NCBI GenBank assembly: GCA_001784535.1 | Contig: MFRJ01000078.1 | Coordinates: forward strand, 16,679 to 24,908 | Origin: Candidatus Melainabacteria bacterium GWA2_34_9 | GTDB taxonomy: Bacteria; Cyanobacteriota; Vampirovibrionia; Gastranaerophilales; UBA9971 | Direction of reading: 5' to 3' | DNA: 8,230 bases | Part shown: positions 1 to 5,953 of the stretch, piece by piece | Numbering within the stretch: the first letter of the stretch is position 1 | How the letters are laid out: every line of letters starts with the position of its first letter | The notes under the pieces: generated by a model | Databases searched by the model: none | Told to the model about the DNA's origin: nothing | What the model saw: the letters and a program-made list of their open reading frames with translations, nothing else | Made by a program: the position numbers and the translations under genes

Positions 1-1
1 T

Positions 2-1525
2 TATGCTTTATGGGGAGCAGCCCTTGTTGAAACCGGTAAGTTTAATGAAGCAGAGGAACTGTATCAAAAAGCGCTTGATTTAAACTCTAAAAATGCTGAA
101 ATTTATGTTAATTGGGGAATAGCTCTTGCAAGACAAAATCAAAAACAATTAGCGGAAACAAAATTTCAAAAAGCTGTAAGTCTTAGCCCGAGAGCACATC
201 AGGCAATTTTCCTCTGGGGAGTTGTTCTGGTTGAACTGGAAAGATATGATGAAGCTGTAGAAAAATTTGTTTTATCTACAAAAATTAATCCCAATAATCC
301 TGATGCCTGGTATTATTGGTCTATTTGTCTTTTAAAAAAGCATCAGCTTGAAGAAGCTTATGAAAAAGGTAAGATGGCTGTGGAGATGATTTCTTCAAAA
401 GTGGATTTCCAGCTTAATATTGCTGAAATCTTAACAGAGATGAAGAAATATGATAAAGCCATCGAATATTATAAAATTGCTGAAAAAACAAATCCTGAAA
501 ACTCACAGCTTTATCTTTGCTGGGGAGTTACGCTTCAAAAATACGGCGAGCATTTTGAGGCAATTAATAAGTTTAATAAATCTATTGAAATTAAGTCTGA
601 TCAAACACAGGTAATATATTATTTGGCTATTTCACTTGCAGAAGTTGGAGATTTGGACAAAGCAGAAGAAATGTTGCTTTCTGTAGTTGAAAAAGATACA
701 CGTTATATTGAAGCTTATATGAAGTTAGGCACTATAGCCAGTATTAAAGGTAATACTTTGCTTGCAATAGAAAGATATAAAGAAGCTGCGAAGTTTAATC
801 TTAAGAAAACAGAAGCAAATTATATGATAGCTTCAGCATACAGTACTTTAAATGATTTTAAGAGCGCTATTGAATATTATCAAAAGTCTATAAATGAGGA
901 TTCAGAACATTTAGATTCTTATATAGGTTATGCGGTAGCACTTAATGAAGTTAGAGATGAAAAAGAGGCAATAAGAAAAATAAGAAGAGCCTATAAAATG
1001 GCACCTGATTCTGCGCAGGTTTGCATGATTTACGGAATAATTCTATCAAAAGATGATAAAACTTTAAAAGATGCAATAGACAAGTTCAATAACGCAATAA
1101 AAATTAAATCTGATATGCTGCCGGCTTATATTGGCAAAGGTGAAGCATTGATAAGGTTGAAAAATTTTGATGAAGCTTTGTCTGTCTTTCATGAATTGCT
1201 TTTTAAAGATCCAAAGCTTGTGACAGCTTTGTTTTTTGTAGGCGGAACATATATTGAAATGGCTGATTATTATAAAGATGATAAGTATTTGGCGCAGGCT
1301 GAAGAATTTTTCAATAAAGTTCTGGAAATTGAGCCTAATCATATTGACAGTTTGGCTAATATTGCTTTTATAAAAGCAAAAAATGGTGATGTTGAGTTTT
1401 TTGAACGTGAATTTAAAAGATTAAATAATGAATATCCTGACCAAAAGGAATTAATTTGTATTTATCTTAATAAGAGTTTGCAAAAACTTGACTACAAAAA
1501 GAGTTTAAATGATATAATTGGTTAA
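2..1525 (+). CDS. Tetratricopeptide (TPR) repeat protein, 5' end outside window
   Basis: The frame is open from base 2 to a TAA at 1523-1525, giving 507 visible residues. TPR sequence continues unbroken upstream of the ATG at 374, so that ATG is internal and the true start lies before the window. I count 14 full TPR units in a row, nearly all exactly 34 residues, starting at visible residues 1, 35, 69, 103, 137, 171, 205, 239, 273, 307, 341, 376, 410 and 451. Unit 11 has 35 residues, unit 13 has 41, and a short capping helix ends the protein. Units 1, 2, 3 and 6 carry a Trp-Gly pair in helix A (as in YVNWGIAL), where Trp replaces the usual Leu; unit 4 has Trp-Ser. The visible part shows no catalytic domain, signal peptide or membrane segment. 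TPR solenoids bind other proteins, but the partner cannot be told here. It is separated from lysC by 78 nt with no clear terminator. Confidence 0.9.
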   Translation, partial: YALWGAALVETGKFNEAEELYQKALDLNSKNAEIYVNWGIALARQNQKQLAETKFQKAVSLSPRAHQAIFLWGVVLVELERYDEAVEKFVLSTKINPNNPDAWYYWSICLLKKHQLEEAYEKGKMAVEMISSKVDFQLNIAEILTEMKKYDKAIEYYKIAEKTNPENSQLYLCWGVTLQKYGEHFEAINKFNKSIEIKSDQTQVIYYLAISLAEVGDLDKAEEMLLSVVEKDTRYIEAYMKLGTIASIKGNTLLAIERYKEAAKFNLKKTEANYMIASAYSTLNDFKSAIEYYQKSINEDSEHLDSYIGYAVALNEVRDEKEAIRKIRRAYKMAPDSAQVCMIYGIILSKDDKTLKDAIDKFNNAIKIKSDMLPAYIGKGEALIRLKNFDEALSVFHELLFKDPKLVTALFFVGGTYIEMADYYKDDKYLAQAEEFFNKVLEIEPNHIDSLANIAFIKAKNGDVEFFEREFKRLNNEYPDQKELICIYLNKSLQKLDYKKSLNDIIG

Positions 1526-1540
1526 TGAAATTAGGATTTT

Positions 1541-1565
1541 TTGAAGTCACAAATTGTGACTTCAA
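1541..1565. promoter_or_regulatory. Perfect 25-bp palindrome upstream of lysC (operator or hairpin)
   Basis: Arm TTGAAGTCACAA, a single central A at 1553, then its exact reverse complement TTGTGACTTCAA. The centre lies 51 nt before the lysC ATG. As RNA it could fold into an 11-bp stem with a 3-nt loop, but no U-tract follows on either strand, so it is not a standard intrinsic terminator. The arms TCACA/TGTGA are in the opposite order to a CRP site. A DNA-binding dimer site controlling the lysC block, or a 3' hairpin for the TPR transcript, are both possible. No convincing sigma-70 promoter is visible in the 78-nt gap. Confidence 0.55.
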
Positions 1566-1603
1566 GTTAATAACAAAAAAGATAAACTAAGAAAGTAAGA
1601 GAC

Positions 1604-2854
1604 ATGGGAATAGTAGTTCAAAAATTTGGCGGAACGTCAGTAGCAGATTCTCAAAAAATTAAAAATGTTGCTAATGCTGTAATTAAAGAATATAAAAATG
1701 GAAATCAGGTTGTAGTTGTTGTTTCTGCAATGGGACATACAACGGATTATCTTGTAAAGTTGGCAGGAGAACTTTCTGAAAAACCTGACAACAGAGAAAT
1801 GGACATGCTTCTTTCTACTGGAGAACAAGTTTCTATAGCACTTTTGACTATGGCTATCCATGAAGCAGGTTATCCCGCTGTAAGCCTTCTTGCTTCCCAG
1901 ATTGGAATTCTTACAGAGAGCGTTCATTCAAAAGCCAGAATTATTGATATTAAAACAGATAAGCTTGAAAAATGTCTTGCTGAAGGAAAAATTGTTGTTG
2001 CGGCCGGATTTCAAGGTATAACAGTAGATGGAGAAATTACAACCCTTGGAAGAGGCGGTTCTGATACAACTGCAGTTGCACTTGCAGCAGCTTTAAAAGC
2101 TGACAGGTGTGATATTTATACTGATGTAAGAGCTGTTTACTCTGCGGATCCCAGATGTGTTCCAAAGGCAAGCAGACTTGATCAAATTTCTTATACAGAA
2201 ATGCTTGAATTGGCAAGAGTTGGAGCTAATGTACTTCATCCGAGATCAGTTGAGACTGCAAACCAGTTTAATGTTCCTATGAGAGTGAGAAGCAGTTTTT
2301 ATCTTGATGATCCCGGAACTTTAGTTTTAGGAGTAGAAAAAATGGAAATTTATAGGGCGGTTAGCGGCGTTGCCGCAGACAATTCACAGGTCAGAATAGC
2401 TATTTTGAAAGTGCCTGATCAGCCGGGTATTGCGGCAAAGGTATTTGGAGCTCTTTCAAGAAACAATATAAGCGTTGATATGATTATTCAATCTCTGGAA
2501 GAAGATAATGCCAATAATATTGCTTTTACAGTAGACGAAGCAGATTTAGACAAAGCTCTTTCAGTACTCGAAGATCTTAAAAAGGTTTTAAAAGCAAAAG
2601 AAATCGTAGTGGATAATAATATTTCAAAAGTCAGCATTGTAGGTGCCGGAATGATTGACAGACCTGGTATTGCTGCTGATATGTTTGAAGCACTTGCCGA
2701 TGAAAATATTAACATCAAGATGATTGCTACCAGTGAAATTAAAATCAGCTGTCTTGTTGATAAAGAGAGGGCTAATGATGCCATAATGGCTCTTCACACA
2801 AAATTTGAGCTGGATGATGAAACTGTAGTGCTTGATAAAGTTCAGGCAAGTTAA
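1604..2854 (+). CDS. lysC: Aspartate kinase (aspartokinase), lysine/threonine/methionine pathway
   Basis: Phosphorylates L-aspartate with ATP to aspartyl-4-phosphate, the first step toward lysine, threonine and methionine, in the cytoplasm. The 416 residues resemble Bacillus subtilis LysC along the whole length. The kinase domain (about 1-240) has the KFGGTS motif at 7-12, VVSAMG around Ser41, STGEQ with Glu74, GRGGSDTTA at 149-157 and TDVRAVYSADPR at 173-184. Two ACT domains follow, roughly 263-335 and 340-412; in this family they bind the feedback effector (lysine or threonine, not predictable here). The N-terminus MGIVVQKFGGTS is the standard one, which supports the ATG at 1604 although its Shine-Dalgarno is weak. 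An internal start at codon 247 may yield a separate beta subunit (see its own entry). It is first of a block with the phosphoesterase (15 nt on) and metW. The leader is far too short for a lysine riboswitch. Confidence 0.97.
   Translation: MGIVVQKFGGTSVADSQKIKNVANAVIKEYKNGNQVVVVVSAMGHTTDYLVKLAGELSEKPDNREMDMLLSTGEQVSIALLTMAIHEAGYPAVSLLASQIGILTESVHSKARIIDIKTDKLEKCLAEGKIVVAAGFQGITVDGEITTLGRGGSDTTAVALAAALKADRCDIYTDVRAVYSADPRCVPKASRLDQISYTEMLELARVGANVLHPRSVETANQFNVPMRVRSSFYLDDPGTLVLGVEKMEIYRAVSGVAADNSQVRIAILKVPDQPGIAAKVFGALSRNNISVDMIIQSLEEDNANNIAFTVDEADLDKALSVLEDLKKVLKAKEIVVDNNISKVSIVGAGMIDRPGIAADMFEALADENINIKMIATSEIKISCLVDKERANDAIMALHTKFELDDETVVLDKVQAS
2329..2344 (+). promoter_or_regulatory. Internal ribosome binding site and ATG for a putative LysC beta subunit
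   Basis: AGGAG at 2329-2333 stands 8 nt before an in-frame ATG at 2342-2344, which is codon 247 of lysC. Translation from here would give a 170-residue polypeptide holding only the two ACT domains. B. subtilis and Corynebacterium aspartokinases make such a beta subunit from an internal start at this same place in the protein. This Shine-Dalgarno is stronger than that of lysC, the phosphoesterase, metW or aroA in the window. The sequence shows the site; its use is inferred from the family. Confidence 0.6.
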
Positions 2855-2869
2855 ATTTTTATTTTTATT

Positions 2870-3880
2870 ATGAATTTAAAAAATTTCTTAAAATATTATT
2901 TGTTTTTGATGATTTTTACACTGTCAGGGCTATTTATAATGCCTATCAAGGTTCAGGCTCAACAGCAAAACTTTAAACCTTTAAAAATAATTTTTCTTCC
3001 TGATACGCATATTTCATTTAAAGATAACGATGGTTGGATTCTTTATAAAGAAAGTTTTGTAATTTTTCAGGATGTTATAAAAAGTATAAAAACTGTCCCT
3101 GAACTTGATTTTGTGGTTTTTGGGGGTGATTTGACAGATAATGACGATAATGCGTTAGGAGATTTGCCTCTTTTTCTTGACAGTATCGAAGATGTGAATT
3201 TTAAATATTTTGCAATACTTGGAGATAGAGATGCTGACTTGAAAAAAGGTTATACAAAACAGGATTTTTCTTATGAATTCAGAAGAAACTGTTTTGATAA
3301 ACCTGAATTGATATACTGGACTCAACAACTTGCCAATAATACTCTTTTAATCGGGCTTGATACTTCTATCGAGAACAAGTTTGAGGGCAAATTACCTACT
3401 GATGAACTTTTGTGGCTTGATAATACTTTAAAATCCAATCCTGATAAGTTTACTATTATTGTTATGCACCACCCTGCTTTTCAGGCAGCTTCAGCTGATA
3501 AAACAGTCTGGAAAAGATATATTCTTGAAAACGCTGATGAGTTTTTAGCTGTTATAAACAAATATCCGCAGGTAAAACTGGTTTTAAGCGGGCATCATCA
3601 CAATTATGCAGTGAAGAACCTAAACGGGAAACTTTTTATCTCGCTTCCATCTGTTGTGACTTATCCAAACAGTTATAAAATTCTGAAAATATACACTGAC
3701 AGGGTCGAAGTTGAAAATAAAGATATAACTTTCAAGCAAATTATTAAAAAAGCAAAAAATACTCTTGTAAAAACTAAATATGCAGAGAATGAATTTGATT
3801 CTAAAAATCCTAAAAATGTATTAAAATTTCAGGAAGGCAATAAAATACGTAAAACAAAAATCTTTTATTATCATGAATGA
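2870..3880 (+). CDS. Exported calcineurin-like metallophosphoesterase, unusual GDRD motif
   Basis: 336 residues. The N-terminus is a signal peptide: Lys4 and Lys8, a hydrophobic stretch about 9-26, and a likely cleavage after Val-Gln-Ala30. The rest shows the metallophosphoesterase motifs in order: DTH (Asp45, His47), GGDLTD (Asp87), GDRD at 118-121, MHHP (His200/201) and GHHH at 241-244. These normally hold two metal ions and hydrolyse phosphate mono- or diesters. Here the GNHD motif has Asp for the bridging Asn and Arg120 for the catalytic His, so activity may be altered or lost. A basic tail of about 45 residues closes the protein. The substrate is unknown; location is outside the cytoplasmic membrane or periplasmic. 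The ATG at 2870 lies 15 nt after lysC in the same frame and lacks a Shine-Dalgarno. It is the first Met after the lysC stop and gives a complete signal peptide, which supports it. It ends with TGA, unlike the TAA of the other genes. Confidence 0.85.
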   Translation: MNLKNFLKYYLFLMIFTLSGLFIMPIKVQAQQQNFKPLKIIFLPDTHISFKDNDGWILYKESFVIFQDVIKSIKTVPELDFVVFGGDLTDNDDNALGDLPLFLDSIEDVNFKYFAILGDRDADLKKGYTKQDFSYEFRRNCFDKPELIYWTQQLANNTLLIGLDTSIENKFEGKLPTDELLWLDNTLKSNPDKFTIIVMHHPAFQAASADKTVWKRYILENADEFLAVINKYPQVKLVLSGHHHNYAVKNLNGKLFISLPSVVTYPNSYKILKIYTDRVEVENKDITFKQIIKKAKNTLVKTKYAENEFDSKNPKNVLKFQEGNKIRKTKIFYYHE

Positions 3881-3889
3881 GCTTTAAAA

Positions 3890-4549
3890 ATGACAAAAAC
3901 AATTTCACGAGACAATAAAAAAGCTAAACAGCATTATGAAACCTCTCAGGGGCTTCATGTTAATTATGACATCATCATGAAGATGATAGAACCTGAAGCA
4001 AAAGTTCTTGACCTTGGTTGCGGAGACGGTGAGCTTTTAAAGCTGCTTAAGGACAAGAAAAACGTTAAAGGCAGAGGCGTTGAAATCAACGAAGACAATA
4101 TAATTAAGTGTATTGAAAAAGGGTTATCAGTTTTTCAGGGCGATATTGATGAGGGTTTAAAAGACTATCAAGATAAGTCTTTTGATTATGTTATTTTGAA
4201 TAGAACCCTTCAGTGTACTCACAGGCCCGATTATGTAATACAAGAAATGCTTCGTGTCGGCAAAAAAGCTGTTATAAGTTTCCCTAATTTCGCTTATTGG
4301 CGTGTAAGGCTTCATTTGACTTTAGCAGGAAAAATGCCTAAGTCCAATATACTTCCTTTTGAATGGTTTAATACTCCTAATATCCATCTTTTAACAATAA
4401 ATGATTTCAAAGAGTTTTGTCAGGAAAGACAAATCAATATTTTAAAAGAAATTTATATGAATAAAGCAAGAGTTAAGACGGATATTTTTCATAATTTTCT
4501 TCCGAATTTTTATGCTGAAGAGGCTATATTCATAATTGAACAAAAATAA
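3890..4549 (+). CDS. metW: MetW-family methyltransferase-like protein (methionine biosynthesis)
   Basis: 219 residues with a Rossmann-type SAM-dependent methyltransferase fold: motif I VLDLGCGDGE at 39-48, acidic Glu65 ending strand 2 (GVEINEDN), GDIDEGL at 84-90 and SFDYVIL at 97-103. The MetW signatures EMLRVGKKAVISFPNFAYWR (119-138) and WFNTPNIH (159-166) set it apart from generic methyltransferases. In proteobacteria and Leptospira, MetW works with MetX in homoserine O-acylation for methionine synthesis; whether it methylates anything is unclear. No metX lies in this window. About 20 extra residues precede the usual MetW start, and Met30 or Met32 could be alternative starts. I keep 3890 because it follows the phosphoesterase stop by 9 nt, as in an operon, though no Shine-Dalgarno is visible. 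Sharing a block with lysC fits an aspartate-family amino acid role. Confidence 0.9.
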   Translation: MTKTISRDNKKAKQHYETSQGLHVNYDIIMKMIEPEAKVLDLGCGDGELLKLLKDKKNVKGRGVEINEDNIIKCIEKGLSVFQGDIDEGLKDYQDKSFDYVILNRTLQCTHRPDYVIQEMLRVGKKAVISFPNFAYWRVRLHLTLAGKMPKSNILPFEWFNTPNIHLLTINDFKEFCQERQINILKEIYMNKARVKTDIFHNFLPNFYAEEAIFIIEQK

Positions 4550-4553
4550 TTTC

Positions 4554-4582
4554 TTGTTATTAAAATAATCAGATAGTAAAAT
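4554..4582 (+). promoter_or_regulatory. Sigma-70-type promoter of the nucleoside transporter
   Basis: TTGTTA at 4554-4559 (4 of 6 matches to TTGACA), a 17-nt spacer, then TAAAAT at 4577-4582 (5 of 6 matches to TATAAT). The expected start is near A4589, giving a leader of about 26 nt that contains the Shine-Dalgarno at 4603-4607. The site sits in the 59-nt gap after metW and would let the transporter be expressed apart from the lysC block. The region is AT-rich, so a chance match is possible. Confidence 0.5.
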
Positions 4583-4602
4583 AACCATAATTAGAAAAAA
4601 TA

Positions 4603-4607
4603 GAGGG
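4603..4607 (+). promoter_or_regulatory. Shine-Dalgarno GAGGG that decides the transporter start
   Basis: GAGGG lies 7 nt before the TTG at 4615 but only 1 nt before the in-frame GTG at 4609. The spacing favours TTG 4615. No in-frame ATG exists upstream, because a TAA stop sits at 4588-4590. Confidence 0.6.
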
Positions 4608-4614
4608 TGTGAAG

Positions 4615-5901
4615 TTGGATAGATTTTTTGGAATTTTTGGAATCATTGCTATTCTTGGTATAGCCTATCTTATGTCGAATAATAGAAAGGCTATTAACTG
4701 GAGAACGATAATTTCAGGGCTTATTTTTCAGTTATGTATAGCTCTTTTTGTTCTTAAAACCCCGTGGGGTCAATATACATTTGGAAAATTAGGAGAAGGT
4801 ATAGGTTATCTTCTTGATTTTGCTAATAAAGGCGGAGATTTTGTTTTTGGCGGACTTGCAAATCAGCCGCTTCTTGAAAAAGTTCTTGGCACGGGAAATG
4901 GTTTTATTTTCTCATTTAAACTTATTCCGACAATAATTTTTGTGGCGGTACTTGTAAATATTGCCTATCATATAGGATTGATGCAAAAAGTAGTTGCTTT
5001 TGTTGCAAAAATCGTTTATAAAATAATGGGCGTCAGCGGAAGTGAAGCTCTTTCAAATGCTGCAAGCGCATTTGTGGGACAGGTAGAAGCTCAAATTCTT
5101 ATTAAACCTTATGTGGCAAGTATGACAAACTCCGAACTTTTGGCTTCAATGACAGGAAGTATGGCTTGTATAGCCGGCGGAGTCATGGCTGTTTATATTT
5201 CAATGGGTGTTCCTGCGGAATATCTTCTTGCGGCGAGCGTTATGGCGGCTCCTGGTGCTCTTGTTATTTCTAAAATGGTTTTTCCCGAAACACAGGAATC
5301 TGAAACTAAAGGTGAAATTAAACTTGAAGTTAAAAAAACAAGTGCAAATCTCCTGGATGCAATAGCTCATGGTGCAAGCGAAGGCATGAGAATTTCCATA
5401 AACGTAATCGCGATGCTTATCGGGCTTATCGCTCTTATTAATATGATAGATGCAATTTTAGGTGCAGCGGGTACTGTTTCGGCAAACATCGGTCTTAATC
5501 TTGAATTTATCGGAATTGATCTTCATCATTTAAACCTTAGCGGTCTTTTAGGGAGAATTTTCTCAATATTTGCGTGGTTAATGGGTGTTCCATGGCATGA
5601 AGCAGCCACAGTAGGCGGTTTAATGGGAACCAAAATGGTAATTAACGAATTTGTTGCTTATTTAAACCTTGTTCCGATGATTCATAGTACTACTGCTGTT
5701 CTTTCTCCTAAAGCAATAGTTATAGCAAGTTTTGCGCTTTGCGGATTTGCGAATTTCAGTTCTATTGCTATTCAAGTTGGCGGAATTGGGGAATTGGCTC
5801 CAAGCAGAAGGGCTGATCTTGCAAAGTTAGGGCTTAAGGCTTTAATTTGCGGAACAATGGCATCTTATCTTTCTGCAACAATTGCAGGAATTCTTTTTTA
5901 A
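4615..5901 (+). CDS. Concentrative nucleoside transporter (CNT/NupC family)
   Basis: Inner-membrane symporter importing nucleosides with Na+ or H+; the coupling ion cannot be told from sequence alone. 428 residues from TTG 4615 (430 from GTG 4609), the usual bacterial CNT length, strongly hydrophobic throughout. In TTG numbering the family landmarks are NNRKAINWR near 22-30, re-entrant hairpin 1 with GQVEA at 155-159, WLMGVPWHEA at 321-330, NEFVAY from 344, and ALCGFANFSSI with Asn380 and Ser383. By position these match the Vibrio cholerae CNT substrate residues Gln154, Thr155, Glu156, Glu332, Asn368 and Ser371, except that the Thr is Val157 here. The stretch VYISMGVPAEYLLAASVMAA is closer to human CNTs than to E. 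coli NupC. A promoter and Shine-Dalgarno precede it. It converges with aroA, 40 nt away. The start codon is the main uncertainty. Confidence 0.93.
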   Translation: MDRFFGIFGIIAILGIAYLMSNNRKAINWRTIISGLIFQLCIALFVLKTPWGQYTFGKLGEGIGYLLDFANKGGDFVFGGLANQPLLEKVLGTGNGFIFSFKLIPTIIFVAVLVNIAYHIGLMQKVVAFVAKIVYKIMGVSGSEALSNAASAFVGQVEAQILIKPYVASMTNSELLASMTGSMACIAGGVMAVYISMGVPAEYLLAASVMAAPGALVISKMVFPETQESETKGEIKLEVKKTSANLLDAIAHGASEGMRISINVIAMLIGLIALINMIDAILGAAGTVSANIGLNLEFIGIDLHHLNLSGLLGRIFSIFAWLMGVPWHEAATVGGLMGTKMVINEFVAYLNLVPMIHSTTAVLSPKAIVIASFALCGFANFSSIAIQVGGIGELAPSRRADLAKLGLKALICGTMASYLSATIAGILF

Positions 5902-5904
5902 TTA

Positions 5905-5943
5905 ATTTAAAATGTCAAACTAAAGATTGCCAGTTAAGTTTTT
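5905..5943. repeat. Short palindromic interspersed repeat, copy A (degenerate)
   Basis: The core at 5913-5936 matches the core of copy B (7340-7363) at 19 of 24 positions. Both copies are also preceded by ATTTAA and followed by a TTTTT run, giving 30 matches in 37 aligned positions if a 2- or 3-nt spacer is set aside. The hairpin arms are CAAACT and AGATTG with one mismatch. One pair is A-T where copy B has G-C, a compensatory change. It lies between the converging ends of the transporter gene and aroA. Confidence 0.55.
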
Positions 5944-5953
5944 AAAAACTTAA
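5934..5953. terminator. AT-rich palindrome at the convergent transporter/aroA ends, possible weak terminator
   Basis: A perfect 20-bp palindrome, arm TTAAGTTTTT followed by AAAAACTTAA, overlapping the aroA stop codon and the edge of repeat copy A. It could fold into an 8-bp stem with a TTAA loop, and on the plus strand TTTATCT follows. The stem has only one G-C pair per arm, so it would be weak. No other terminator is visible for either converging gene. Confidence 0.22.

Noticed and set aside
374..376. ATG as the start of the TPR gene
   Set aside because: The same frame is open to base 2 and encodes three and a half further TPR units before it.
1064..1342. Minus-strand open frame of 92 codons
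   Set aside because: Lies wholly within the TPR gene in antisense, with low-complexity composition and no recognisable family; a shadow of the real gene. The antisense frames at 1637-1927 and 2488-2784 inside lysC and at 6119-6334 inside aroA are rejected for the same reason.
1547..1560. CRP/FNR-type site in the palindrome
   Set aside because: The half-sites run TCACA then TGTGA with a 3-nt gap, the reverse order and wrong spacing for TGTGA-N6-TCACA.
1526..1603. Lysine riboswitch before lysC
   Set aside because: The whole gap is 78 nt and holds only one palindrome; the L-box is much longer with several conserved stems.
3878..3880. TGA read as a sense codon, fusing the phosphoesterase with MetW
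   Set aside because: Tryptophan is encoded by TGG throughout, no conserved protein in the window has an internal TGA, and both proteins are complete as separate chains.
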